Part shown: positions 24,061 through 35,942 of the stretch, in pieces
How the letters are laid out: every line of letters starts with the position of its first letter
Numbering within the stretch: position 1 is the first letter of the stretch
Assembly (NCBI RefSeq): GCF_040412425.1
Contig: NC_089742.1
Location: 71,845,006-71,909,005, forward strand
Length of the DNA: 64,000 nt
Source of the DNA: Macrobrachium rosenbergii
Lineage: Eukaryota > Arthropoda > Malacostraca > Decapoda > Palaemonidae
Direction of reading: 5' to 3'
Made by a program: the position numbers and the translations under genes
The notes under the pieces: generated by a model
The model's database searches: none
Told to the model about the DNA's origin: nothing
What the model saw: only the letters and a program-made list of their open reading frames with translations

Positions 24061-24944
24061 CTAAAAAATAAGAATATCAAGAATTTTTTAGAAACCTAAA
24101 AATCATTTATAAAAATAAACTGCTATTTAGCACTGAATTACATCCTACCAACAATATGAAGACCTCCCTACTGGTCAACAGACACCATTTAAATGAAAAG
24201 TTGAGTAATTTTGGTAAAATTTCAGTTGCTTACCATTAAAAGTGCTACTGTATATTGTTAGCAAGGATTCCTATCCATGAACTTCTCACTGGCTCCAAAC
24301 CCAGCTTCACAATAATCTCCTAATGCCAGAAAATCTGATGCTCAACATTTTACACAGTGAAACTCAATCTTGTGCACCAAGCACTTTTTCCACCTCATAG
24401 GCTAAAAGCCACTGTCCCCACAGCACCCACTTTAGAAGCCAGTCCTTTGCAGCATATGATCTGCCCAATCCTCGTATCTTACTTTGACGAGAGACCACAA
24501 ATAAAACAAACATGGTACCTATGACTGATGATAACCACAGTAATTTCCACTTCTCCAACTATGACCATAACTTCTCTCCTACATAAGATACAACACAGAA
24601 CACTTGCAGGAAGTGATTTAGAAACAACAGTGCAATATCAAAAGTTTCAACTCATAAAATAAGCATGCAAGAGCATGAATGAAAAAATGTTTTTACAATA
24701 AAACATTTTTACACAAATGGATTGATTACAAAGTCTTTTCGGTGTAAAATGCACCCAGACACAACAGCTCAAGAGACTGAAAGAAGAAACTCTAAAGTTA
24801 TGTGTTAGCCATAGGTGGAGTTACTCATGTTCGGCTCGCTTTGCCTGTCACTGAATCATCTCATTAACAAAATGCTATTGAGTAGGCGTAACCGTGACCT
24901 GAGCTGGCCTTACTCTTCCATTGTGTGAACCTGCCAAGGGTCAA
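24061..24944. other. Intron sequence, no feature recognised
   Basis: Begins the 18.8 kb intron between exons 2 and 3 (low-coordinate end). The minus-strand frame 24364-24558 has no motif. Confidence 0.5.
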
Positions 24945-25017
24945 CAGATACCTTTGAAAGTGTAGGTTCATATGCTAGGAAAATTACAAATTACTTTAGA
25001 ATTTGGTATTTGTTCCA
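24945..25017. repeat. DIRS-type internal/terminal repeat edge
   Basis: GTAGGTTCATATGCTAGGAA followed by AATTACAAATTACTTTAG resembles the edges at 805-866 and 54738-54793. It lies just past the 3' end of the recombinase relic, the place where a DIRS internal complementary region is expected. Confidence 0.4.
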
Positions 25018-25249
25018 ATGCAATGCAGACTCACTCAGAGGCAGGAGGCTAATGTTTTGTGAGAGAGTAAGGTTGGTACGTCTCTGTGGAAAAAAGAAGT
25101 CACACCTATTCCCCTGCCACATCATCTACTCTACCAAGCTCTGGTCACAACAGTGAAAGACACCAGGATGTTGTGTCCTATGTACTCATAAATCTCATCT
25201 GGCAATTCTGACATCCCCTTATTCCTTTGGCCGAGTTCCTGAGGGGCTC

Positions 25250-25960
25250 AACACTCCTATATCACCTGCTGGGCTGCGACTACAAGACCCAAGGTGAAAG
25301 TGTCTAAGGACTTGTGTGCCAGGTCCTTGAAGAAGGAGGTGGTGAAGGTAGACTGTCTCTTCCAGCACCTTGCCCCCTTATGTCGTGTAACCCCCTCCTG
25401 CCAGGGAGGGTTGTTATATCCATCAGTCTTGTATGCCCTGACAATCACCTCCCTCAGCCAGGAAATCATATTCTTCGAGATCACTCATCTCCCGCCTTGT
25501 GCTGATGAATAGCCTCTTACAGGCGGGTCTGTGGGCAGCTGTATGCTTGAGGTAGGTTCTCAGGGCTCTCATTGGACTCGGGAGCATCTAGTCCTTGTCA
25601 TCCCCTACAAAATCTTCGAGCATGGGGATAGAAAACTTCAAAAATTCAGTCTGGGGCCGAATGGTTCTGGGCCTTTGCCAAGAATTCTGTGACAAATGTC
25701 AAGGGTAATTAGGATCACCCATGTGTGTGGGATACGATGTATGAGGTGTGCAGTTCACCCACCCTCTTGGTTGAGGCAAGGGCCAAAAGGAACACCATCT
25801 TGAGGGTCAGCTCTCAGTCTGATGTCTTCTTGAGGAGCTCATAAGAATGCCTCAGGCTGGTGAGGACTTTGGTCACATCCCATTTGGGGGAGTTTCAACT
25901 TTCATCGGGGACACTTCTTTTCCAAGTGCCTGATATTAGACAACAGTTCCCAGGAAGAGG
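25250..25960 (-). pseudogene. DIRS-type tyrosine recombinase relic
   Basis: The minus strand, allowing stops, reads LKMVFLLALASTKRVGELHT (the arginine-I region of DIRS recombinases), then VTEFLAKAQNHSAPD, SNESPENLP, QAYSCPQTRL, and after a frame change ISWLREVIVRAYKTDG and the degraded distal part to about 25250. The order and wording match the known DIRS/Ngaro recombinase pattern (LFLVALASAKRVGEL). Several stops show it is dead. It is more decayed than the 34.4 kb copy and belongs to a different family. Confidence 0.65.
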
Positions 25961-26225
25961 ATGGGTTTATGCCCTAAGGCAAGATCAGCTGTATGAGGGT
26001 GGCTCTACAACCCTCAACTGCAGCTATTAAAAAGGCTTTCTCCCACTTAAGAAAGATGAAGAAGTCTGCTACTTCCTCCACAGTGGTCTTGAGAGGCTTA
26101 AGACGCTTTCCACGACACCAACAATGGAAGACCATCCATCTTCCCTGATAGGCTCTGACGGACAATGGTCTGAGGAGATTGGAGATGGCACCTGCAGTCT
26201 CTTTAGAAAATCCCTATTAAGAATA

Positions 26226-26620
26226 CAGGCAGTCCCTGGTTATCGGCAGCCTCGGTTACCGGTGATCCGGTTTTACAGTGCTTGTCTAGCGATGATGATA
26301 ACCAGATTTTCGTTGTTGATAACCGGTTATCAGCGCTGATTGCCTCTTATTGACGGCGGTGATCACCAGTTATCGGCAGCCTCGGTTACCGGTGATCCGG
26401 TTTTACAGTGCTTGTCTAGCGACGACGATAACCAGATTTTCGTTGTTGATAACCGGTTATAGGCGCTGATAACCGGTTATCAGCGCTGATTGCCTCTTAT
26501 TGACGGCAGTGATCACCAGTTATCGGCGCCGCTAACCAGGTATCAGTGCTATTATTGCCGATTTTCGGTTGTCGTCGAGCAGTTGGGAACGGAACCCCGC
26601 CGATAACCAAGGACTGCCTG
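26226..26620. mobile_element. pogo/Tigger-like MITE with internal duplication
   Basis: Perfect short terminal inverted repeats CAGGCAGTCC / GGACTGCCTG, flanked by TA on both sides (26224-26225 and 26621-26622). A block beginning TATCGGCAGCCTCGGTTACC occurs twice (about 26239 and 26372), so the interior is an imperfect tandem duplication. No coding capacity. TA duplication and CAGGCA-type ends are those of the pogo/Tigger branch of Tc1/mariner (family knowledge). Confidence 0.8.
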
Positions 26621-26739
26621 TACAATTAATCAGTTCCCTATCATTAATTTATGATGACCATCATGCATACACTAGCAATAAGCATTTCCAATTAGTATTC
26701 AATTTCTTCATATTCTTTGTTTATACATGCCAATCTGCT

Positions 26740-27050
26740 TCAGTTTTGGATGTCAAGTGCATCCCAATGATTTGCAACTGTGTAATACCAGTTTCTTTAT
26801 ATGGCAGTTATCAATTTTGAACAAGCTTCTAGTTCAGCACTGCACTACACTGCAGGTAATTTTCATAAATCAATCACGAACTTGAAGCACTCAGTTTTGC
26901 ATGTCCAGTACATTTGGGCACAATGATTTGCAAATGTGTAATACCAATTTCTTTATATGGCAGTTATCAATTTAGTACAAGCTTCTAATTCAGCACTGCA
27001 CCACACTGCAGGTAATTTTCATCAATGAATCACTGAAACTTGGAGCATTC
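26740..27050. repeat. Two-copy tandem duplication (~156 bp)
   Basis: A unit with landmarks CAATGATTTGCAA, CTTTATATGGCAGTTATCAA and CACTGCAGGTAATTTTCAT occurs twice, shifted by about 156 bases, with roughly ten percent divergence. Confidence 0.75.
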
Positions 27051-27287
27051 CACTGAGCAAATTTGTCCATTAACAGTAAAACTTTATAAAAAATACAGCA
27101 GATGCCAGACTGCACACAATGTTAACTAACAAAAGGTTTATGCTAATACACTGCAGTCTCTCGTAAACACACAAGAGTATTGTGGTTCTATGAGGTAGGG
27201 CTTTGGCTTTATCTCAGTGACATAGACATGATCCTGAACACCAACTTTTACCAGGTACTTACACTTGTTCACTTTCTACTGTATGAA

Positions 27288-27548
27288 CAGGCAGTCCCCG
27301 GTTATCGGGGGGGTTCCATTCCGATGGTGTGACGATAAGTGAAAACCGCCGATAACCAAAAACTGGTGATTTTCAGTTCAGATAACAGGGTATCAGCACC
27401 TCTATTAGGTATGTATCGGTACCAATACCCACTTATTGGCACTGATAACTGGAAATTGGCACCAAAAATAGCCGATTTTCGTCACTAGACAAGCGCCATA
27501 AAACAGGATCGCCGATAACTGAGCCTGCCGATAACCGGGGACTGCCTA
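27288..27548. mobile_element. pogo/Tigger-like MITE
   Basis: 261 bp. The ends are CAGGCAGTCCCCGGTTATCG and its inverse CGATAACCGGGGACTGCCTA. TA follows on the right; the left flank is changed to AA. It is the same family as the copies at 21912 and 26226, and no open frame is present. Confidence 0.8.
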
Positions 27549-29826
27549 TAGTAAAAGCGCTTCCTTAACAATGTAGCCAAACATTTATGTTAGGGTGATC
27601 CCTCTCACCACATCAGACCTGCAGTGAGAAAAAACTCCATTAAATCCTAACATAAGTGAGAACAAGGACATTCAGTTAAAAATTTGCAATAAAATTTTTT
27701 CAAATTACCAATAAGTTGATGCACACCTCGGCCAATATACGGTCACCAAACTCCATTATAGTCATATGCACAGAGAACAAGGGAGAGGGGGTCATATACA
27801 CACGGGAACCACACAGCACCCCAGGAAAAAACAAAGTGTGCCTATCAACTGCCCCTGAAAAATCATTAATTAACGTAGAAGACACATAAGACTCGCCCTT
27901 CAGAAAAATACACTGGCCAATACCCTAAAAAGGCCCACTAAAAGGAAAGGAGGGACCACCAATACACATGGACGCCACACTATCACTCGCTATGAGCAAT
28001 AGCGATCGCCATGTGATTTGTGCTCCTCACCACAGGTACATACTCCTTTCTCCTTGAGGAAATAGGGCAGAAAGGAAATACAGGGGACACAAAACTCCAC
28101 ACTGTGCTATGGAGGAAAGAAACACTTGGGGGCAGCAATCCTGATGCAGAAAATCATGTTTAGGGCATGCTAACCCTACAGACATTAAGGAAAAACACAG
28201 CAGAAATGGGAGATAACTCTGTGAACATGCTAAAGTGGACATGGCTGCAAGCACAATGGGAGAGTAAGGCCAGCTCAGGTCAGGCAACACTAGGCTACTC
28301 ATGAAAACGTAGGTTCTTATTCACAATGGAACAAACGTCATTACAAACCAATTACAGCAATGCCTCATTTATCTGGAGTGATACATCCAAGGCCTTGCCA
28401 GAGATTGGAATTTTCCAGATATCACGGAAAAATACTCTATGGATGTAAAACAAATTTGTAACCTTTTTCCCTATTCTGTCAACACGCAGTACTGTGCATG
28501 CTTATAAACAACACAGAATACACTGAAAAGTACTGTACACAAAATAAAAACCAAACTGTGCAATATACTGTACATAAAGTTTATAAAAAATGTGATCAGT
28601 GCCGAAAATGCTTATGTGGGTCTGACTTGAAATATCTAATTTACTGTAAATCACTGGCTGAAATCTTTGGTAAATACATAATGCACTATTCGCACAATCA
28701 TATTACTGTACAATTATCTACCAGAATCCCAGGTTGCCTGAGATATATTTCTGATCAGATTTATAATATCAATATTTACCTCTTGTATACGCTGTGGACT
28801 TCGGTATTTCAGTGTGTATATGTATCAAACCTGAAAACTTTATTGTGTGGCTGATGGGTAATACTTTCTGCCATTTCTAACTTGATTTCCTAGTTTTGCT
28901 GACATCTTTACAAAATACAACAGCTTTTCAAATACACAGAACTGAAAACCTAATGAAAAAGCCCACATGTCAACTTTAGATACAAGGGTTGTCCATGTAA
29001 ACATTATTTTTAACCCCATTAAGAATCATGAAACTTAGGCCAAGCATTGGGTTATATTTTCTCCCAACCATTGCATAAAACAGTAAAAAGAGGGAATTGG
29101 ATTGGTTAGACAGCAAGAGAGGTCCAGAAAATAAATAAGATGCAGGACAAGAATCTAAAGGCAAAACTTGGTGAAATCCCCTTAGTTGCATTAAAAGGTT
29201 GGTCTGTAATAAGGAAACAGGAATGGATGTAAAGTAAAAGGGACTGAAGGACACTGCACGCACACTAAAAAAACCTGTGAAGTGCCCTGACACTGCAACC
29301 ATATATGGGGCAAAATCCAATATGTAATAATTGCCAAACTGACCAGTGTTACACTGAACCAGTTTGAGAACTCCATTTTCCAGTTTGTACCTGTTCCCAG
29401 TCTATATGTATCCAAGTAAGCATTATCTAGTATACTTACTTGGAAAGTGTAATCAGTTTCAGTATGAAGCATTTCATGAATATTGGGCAATTGTCTACTA
29501 ATATTATGTTTGTATATTTCAAGAGCTAAGGAACTCCAAATAGTTTCAAATGTCTTTCAAACACTGATGTACATAGCTGTACAGCTATGTACATCAAGCC
29601 TCTACAGATATGATCTAAATGGACCAGTAACACTGAAGCTGATCTTTTCATATAATCTGGTTGTCTCTTCAATGGCTGGGTCTCAAATTGCTATTAGCAT
29701 ATCCCTTATTGCTCCCAATGTTCCTGAAGTTTTACCAATTTTCCAATTCCACAGGATACTCCTACCCTCTTCTGATGATAGTCTCTATCTGAGGATCTGT
29801 TATGTCAACATAATTATTCTCTTCAT
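27549..29826. other. Intron sequence; possible MITE edge near 28355
   Basis: Mostly unique AT-rich sequence. CAGCAATGCCTCATTTATCT at 28353 resembles pogo-type ends, but I could not find its partner. A 13-bp block around CATAGCTGTACAGCTATG near 29570 forms a perfect small palindrome. Open frames at 28498-28854 and 28976-29830 have no motif and are taken as chance. Confidence 0.4.
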
Positions 29827-29830
29827 TTAA

Positions 29831-32056
29831 CCCTTAAACGCCAACTGGACGAATCGTAAGTCGACTAAAATTGTCTGTCGGGTGATGAGTGGACGTACCG
29901 TATGTCAACTATAAAAAATTTCAACCTTCAGTCAACTTTGACTCGACCGAAATGGTCGAAAAACGCAATTGTAAGCTAAAACTCTTACATTCTAGTAATA
30001 TTCAATCACTTACCTTCATTTTGCAACAAATTGGAGGTCTCTAGCACAATATTTCGACTTATGGTGAATTTTTGAAAAAAACTTTTTCCTTACGTTCGCG
30101 TGGTAACTCAGCCGGAAATTTCAGAAATTCTTTAGTCACTTTGTCGTAATTTTTGCACCGTTTTATATTAGCTGTTACATAAAGTTTTATATATGAAAAT
30201 GTTCACAATTTCATGTAAAATACAACAAAAAATAACCCATGGTTGTAGCTTTTATCAGTTTGGAAATATTTTCATATAAATCAAGATAAGTGCCAAAATT
30301 TCAACCTTCGGTCAACTTTGACTTGACCGAAATGGTCGAAAAATTCAATTGTAAGCTAAAACTCTTATATTCTAGTAATATTCAATCATTTACCTTCATT
30401 TTGCAACAAATTGGAAGTCTCTAGCACAATATTTCGATTTATGCTGAATTTTTGAAAAAAACTTTTTCCTTACATCCGCGCACGGTAACTCGGCCGAACA
30501 CCTCTGAAATTCTTTCGTCACATTGTCGCAATGTTTGCACCGTTTTATATTAGTCGTTACATAAATTTTATATATGAAAATGTGCACAATTTCATATAGA
30601 ATACAACAAAAAATAACTCATGGTTGTAGCTTTTATCAGTTTTGAAATATTTTCATATAAATCACGATAAGTGCCAAAATTTCAACCTTCGGTCAACTTT
30701 GACTCGACCGAAATGGTCGAAAAACCGCAGTTGTAAGCTAAAACGCTTACATTCTAGTAATATTCAATCATTTACCTTCATTTTGCAACAAATTGGAAGT
30801 CTCTAGCACAATATTTCGATTTAACGTGAATTTTTGAAAAAAAAAAAAAAAAAAAAATTTTTCCTTACGCCGGCGCGTGGTAACTCGGCCAAACATCTCA
30901 GAAATTCTTTCATCACTTTGTTGTAATGTTTGCACCATTTTATATTAGTCGTTATATAAGGTTTTATATATGAAAATGTGCACAATTTCATGTAGAATAC
31001 AACAAAAAATAACCCATGGTTGTAGAGTTTATCAGTTTTGAAATATTTTCATACAAATCACGATAAATGCCAAAATTTCAACCTTCGGTCAACTTTGACT
31101 CGACCAAAATGGTCGAAAAACCGCAGTTGTAAGCTAAAACTCTTACATTCTAGTAATATTCAATCATTTACCTTCATTTTGCAATAAACTGGAAGTCTCT
31201 AGCACAATATTTCGATTTATGGTGAATTTTTGAAAAAAACTTTTTCCTTACGTCCGCGCGGTAACTCAGCCGAACACCTCAGAAATTCTTTAGTCACTTT
31301 GTCATAATGTTTGCACCGTTTTATATTAGTCGTTACATAAAGTTTTATATATGAAAATGTCCACAATTTCATGTAGAATACAACAAAAAATAACTCATGG
31401 TTGTAGCTTTTATCAGTTTTGAAATATTTTCATATAAATCACGATAAATAGAAAAAATTCGCCCTTTGGTCAACTGTAACTCGACCGAAATGGTCGAAAA
31501 CTGCAATTGTAAGCTAAAACACTTACAGTCTAGTAATATTTAATCAATTACCTTTATTTTGCAACAAACGGGAAGTCTCTAGCACAATATTTCGATTTAT
31601 GGTGTTTTTGAAAAAACTTTTTTACGTCCGAAATGTTATTTAATTCATGCATAATTTTGTGATAATATTTTCTCTGTGTTGCTTTGATCGTTTTACAATT
31701 TGTTATATACCAAAGTCATCGCAATTTAGTGTAAAATACAAAGAAAATAAAAATAGCAAATTATCTTTAACCGTTTTGCTCACAGCGCGATTTGTATACA
31801 ATTATATATGAAATTTTTTTTCACGCTGTCATATATTTCAATATTTATATATGATGATATTTTTTTTCATTTCTGATGGTTGCATACTAAACTTCAGGCA
31901 ATGACAAAAAAAGGAGCCAAAAATGAACCCTTAATCTTAAAAACTAAGTGTGCTGTGATTTTTTGAAAAAAACTTTTTTTCCGCTTCAGCGCTAACTCCC
32001 GAACGCCGCCGGCATACGGCAGACACTTTTGTAGATAGAGGCTCGGCGTTTAAGGG
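29831..32056. mobile_element. TTAA-flanked non-autonomous element, copy 2
   Basis: 2226 bp, bounded by perfect TTAA duplications (29827-29830 and 32057-32060) and 12-bp inverted ends CCCTTAAACGCC / GGCGTTTAAGGG. Inside are four tandem units of about 380-395 bp (landmark TCAGAAATTC or variant near 30120, 30502, 30898 and 31279), then a unique distal block shared with copy 1 (CTTAATCTTAAAAACTAAG, GGAGCCAAAAATGAAC). There is a poly(A) tract at about 30838-30857. No transposase frame. The family is inferred as piggyBac-like from TTAA and CCC ends. Confidence 0.8.
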
Positions 32057-32060
32057 TTAA

Positions 32061-33590
32061 TGAACTTTCAAATTATAACTTCCAACATACATTTCTCCAT
32101 TTTTATCTCTTATATGTTTTGGTTCTTTTACATTTTTTCAACATTAACTTGTACAGTTACTATTTCAAACAGTCTCTTTCTTCTCTTGGCAATATGGAGA
32201 TTCTGTTTTCATTCCTCCAAACTCTCCCTCTCTGTTCATTCAACTGTCTCTTGCTTCCATTCTCTTCTCCATATAAGACATCCACCTCTTTAAACCACCA
32301 ATATTACTATATCTCTTTCTCACACACAAAATACTTCTCCTATCTGCTGTATGTTTTATTTTGCAATTTCTACATTTCAATTTTTCATTTATACTACTGA
32401 CACTTCACTACATGATTTTTTCATTTCCCTGCTTTTGACTGTTGATTTCTGTCTTTCCTCACTATCAGCTCAGCATTAAAAAAAAGCTATAATGTTGGAC
32501 ATGCTGGTTTGGTATTATACACAACCCTTTCTGATGTCATATATTTCTCATCATAGTAGAATCTCATTCTTCATTACAGTATATGTTATTAACTTCCCTC
32601 TTGGCTTCTTAAACGTTTTGTTCAACTTCTGTAGAGAATTTCATTAATGGTTCTCCCTTATTTTCTCTCCAAAAAAGCTAACCATTCATGTCACTGTATC
32701 TGAAAACTGTTCCCAAGATTCATGCTTTTTTCTTCTTTATCTGCTTCAAATCATATTATGAAAACATGCAATACCTTGTTTCCTAAGACTGTTTTATGTT
32801 TGTTAGCCTATAATTGTGTTCCCAATTGTACAACATCTACCATGTCATCTAGAACCATTATAACAACTCCATTTTATCATGAGTCACCTCTATTCAATCA
32901 AAATTGTCAACCTTTGCCACTACCTGTTACTTTTGTTCCTACTCCTTATACCTAAACTCCTTGTCAGCATCTCTGATTTCCCAATTCTTTCCTATCATTG
33001 TTGCAACATTCACTGTTGTCATTTTTATTAAGATTTCTTTCTATTATTTTTATTTATTTCGTGGATTTGTCACACCCTGCCTATTAAAGGCTTGGATACT
33101 TCAAGACATTACATTTGGAGAGTTCACTGGTCCTGATGCAGAAATTTTTTTTATTTTTATATTTTGCATATACATATAACCTTACCAATAAATTTGGCCC
33201 TCCTTATTTGTCCGGCTTAGAGACAACTGAAGATTCATTTACCTATTTTGAGTTTTCTAAGCAAAAGTATTCAGAGTAAAAATAATAGAAAAACTAGCAA
33301 AAGTAATGCAAGCTATACTACTTCACAATTCGATAGGGAAATATAAAAGTAACATCTCAACTTTATGGAATTTCTGTACTTATCAGCTACATTATTATCA
33401 TTATTTTTTGCTATGCTACCATTGGAGATGTGAAGCATTTTTAAATATATCTCTTAAATTGAATATTAATTTTTAAGTAAAAGGTTAGTTTAGGTTAGGA
33501 ACAATGTGAATTTGTGGGAAGTGTGGTTAGGAACAATGTGTTAACTGGTGGTAAGTGTAAGATATCTAAAGACATCTAAATGCAGATAAT
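32061..33590. other. Intron sequence, pyrimidine-rich
   Basis: The plus strand is T/C-rich with several short open frames (32060-33179), none with a motif. Probably unique intronic DNA or a very old repeat. Confidence 0.45.
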
Positions 33591-33908
33591 AAAGGGATTT
33601 TGACAAAGGAAAAATCTATTTCTGAGGGAAGACCTGTGTCACCCAGTGAAATGGTTCCAATAACACACATTTCTAGGTATAACTATTGCTAAATATACCA
33701 GAGAAAAAAGCTATCCATAATGCCGGGGTTACTAGCCCCGGATCGAGCACCATAATGGTGTCGGTATGCACTAGGGGTGAGTGGAAGCCACTATCACAGG
33801 TCTTCATCCTATATATCTCTCTATTCTCAAAGTCCCAAATTTGGGTGTGCCGTACTAAGGATTGCCTCCCGCTCACCCACTAGGTCTCCCACGTGACCAC
33901 CATTTTCA
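33591..33908. repeat. DIRS inverted terminal repeat, 3' side
   Basis: Reverse complement of 41468-41758 with only scattered mismatches. The outer part AAAGGGATTTTGACAAAGGA is unique to this end and recurs inverted in the internal complementary region. Confidence 0.9.
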
Positions 33909-33962
33909 TCCCAATATTAGCACCCACCAAGCTTGCTATACCACCCGGGTGGGAAAGGAAGT

Positions 33963-34063
33963 GCAGGGATGGGTCACTGGGTGACACAGGTCTTCCCCCA
34001 GAAATAAATTTTTCCTTTGTCAAAATCCCTTTTCTGGACTCAACCTGTGTCACCCAGTGAAAT
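33963..34063. repeat. DIRS internal complementary region
   Basis: The left half (to about 34033) is the reverse complement of the left outer edge (TTTGTCAAAATCCCTTT versus AAAGGGATTTTGACAAA). The right half (34031-34063, TTTCTGGACTCAACCTGTG onward) is the reverse complement of the right outer edge near 41725-41758. This is the template thought to guide circle formation in DIRS1 replication (established model). Confidence 0.85.
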
Positions 34064-34391
34064 AGTAACAGAGAATCAGCCATACAAGAGCTTGGTGGTA
34101 CGCCCCAAAGATTACCTTAATGGAGCTAAATAAAACTAAGAGAAAAATTACTGTGTTTTAATACTCCCAAATTATAAGATCACAACATAATCAAAACTAT
34201 AAGGCACACAGTTTAAAATTAAAATTATAAAATAACCAATACCAAGACACTTACGGCTAACAAGTTATGAATGAAAACAGGAAATCCGCGAAAGGCTAGA
34301 AGCAGGGCAAGCAAGCGAGGCAGGTAGGCTAGAGAATATACCAATAGGTAAACGAGGATTACAAACCAAAAGGACAAAGAAGATACATAAA

Positions 34392-35942
34392 CTAGTCTTG
34401 AGCTGGACCAGGAGGCACAATACTTCCTGCAGCTACTGTGGAATATTTAAGAGCCTCTAGAGACTTAAGATAGTGGCATTTAAATACTGTTGGTGATTTC
34501 CAGCCCGTATACTTTTTAAGGTCATCAAAATTCATATTATGGAAATAGTTAGCTGAGGTGGCCACCGCTCGAATATCATGTACCCGAGGTACTGAATCCG
34601 GGTTTGCCTGTTTAATAAAATAAAGAATTTGTTGCCTGATGGCCTTTAAGGAAATGTTACCTCCATTTTCCCTAACAAAAAGAGGGCCTGAAGTTCTCTT
34701 AGAAGTTCTATTTAAATAAGCTTTTAAAGTATTGACTGGACATAAAGACAGATCCTGTGGAAGGGGAATAATCTTCCAAGGAGACCATCTATTTTGTGGA
34801 TCCTCATTCTTTGCTAGAAAACTGAGGTCCGGAGACAACAGAACTTCACCTGACGGGAGGAAATCAACATGATTTGGCTCTCTAGAAAGAGCAGACAGTT
34901 CAGAAATTCTAGCTCCTGAGGCTAGACTTACTAGGAATAAAGTTTTCCTTAACAGACTCAGGTATGAACATAAATCGTTATCAGTGTCTGATGCCAATTT
35001 AAGTACGTCATTTAAGTACCAGGAAACCGTGTGTGGACGGGTTGCTGGTCTAAGACGAGTGCAAGCTTTAGGAATTGACGTAAAATATGAGTCTGTAAGG
35101 TTAATATTAAAGCCATGTAAAAATATTTTTCTTAAAGCAGATTTTGTTGTAGTAATAGTACTAGTGGCCAAGCCTTTCTCAAATAATGATCTGAAGAAAG
35201 ATATCGCTAGGTTCGTGGTCATTTCATGAGCTCTAGATTCCCTCAGAAATAATGCTAACTTTTTAACTGCTGAGTCATACTGTCTGAGAGTAGATTCCCT
35301 CTTATCTGATTCTATGAACAGTGTATTAAGAGGGTCAATGTTAGCGTCTTTCTGTGCTGCAAATTTCATGAAGTCCATAAAGCTAGGGCATTCAGAATTC
35401 TTGAGGAAGCTGACACAGTCCGAGTTTGCACTACTTGTGTCAATCTTGGGTTGGGGATCTGTTTGTGCTAGAGCTTCAACTCTAGCAGTAAAGGAAACCA
35501 ACCGCTCTTCGGCCAGTTGGGTGCCACAAGTGCTACTTGACCTTTGAATGATCTGAGTTTGTGTAAAACTTTCATCAACAGGTTTATTGGTGGAAACAGA
35601 TAGATCCTTTGCCATCTGTTCCAGTCGATTGACATCGCATCTGTGGAATGAGCTAGAGGATCTAGATTGGGAGCAACATAACACGGAAGCTTTTGGTTGC
35701 TCTCTGTGGCAAACAGGTCTACCTGAAGACCCAGTACCTGAAGACAAATCCACTCGAACGACTTCCTGTCCAAGGACCATTCCAACTCCAGCGGGGTTGT
35801 CCTGGACAGTGAATCTCCAATGACATTCCGAACACCTGCCAGGTGGGTAGCTGACAGGTGCCAAAGATGTTTCCTTGCCAGAGAGATTGCAATCATTACT
35901 TGATTGATATGGCTCGACTTGGAGCCCCCTCTGTTCAGGCAA
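34392..35942 (-). CDS. DIRS tyrosine recombinase (YR)
   Basis: An open frame of 516 codons. Residues 1 to about 150 overlap the RNase H region in another frame and are probably not translated; the recombinase itself likely starts between residue 150 and Met189 (35378). The N-terminal SAM-like core is about 210-300 (STLRQYDSAVKKLALFL). The catalytic domain is 320-500 with Arg345 (ASGARISELSA), His455 and Arg458 (VHDIRA), Trp481 and the nucleophile Tyr491 (FKCHYLKSL). All signature residues are present with no internal stop. The enzyme would integrate the circular DNA intermediate. It overlaps the end of RT-RNase H, as is usual in DIRS. Confidence 0.88.
   Translation of the reverse strand: MPEQRGLQVEPYQSSNDCNLSGKETSLAPVSYPPGRCSECHWRFTVQDNPAGVGMVLGQEVVRVDLSSGTGSSGRPVCHREQPKASVLCCSQSRSSSSFHRCDVNRLEQMAKDLSVSTNKPVDESFTQTQIIQRSSSTCGTQLAEERLVSFTARVEALAQTDPQPKIDTSSANSDCVSFLKNSECPSFMDFMKFAAQKDANIDPLNTLFIESDKRESTLRQYDSAVKKLALFLRESRAHEMTTNLAISFFRSLFEKGLATSTITTTKSALRKIFLHGFNINLTDSYFTSIPKACTRLRPATRPHTVSWYLNDVLKLASDTDNDLCSYLSLLRKTLFLVSLASGARISELSALSREPNHVDFLPSGEVLLSPDLSFLAKNEDPQNRWSPWKIIPLPQDLSLCPVNTLKAYLNRTSKRTSGPLFVRENGGNISLKAIRQQILYFIKQANPDSVPRVHDIRAVATSANYFHNMNFDDLKKYTGWKSPTVFKCHYLKSLEALKYSTVAAGSIVPPGPAQD

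Noticed and set aside
28976..29830. Overlapping 99-115 codon open frames on both strands
   Set aside because: No motif and no splice phase fit to the zinc-finger gene; chance open frames are expected in this composition.
30000..31640. CRISPR-like look of evenly spaced repeats
   Set aside because: Units are about 380 bp, contiguous and diverged, with no short repeat-spacer pattern, and they lie inside a TTAA element in a eukaryotic genome.
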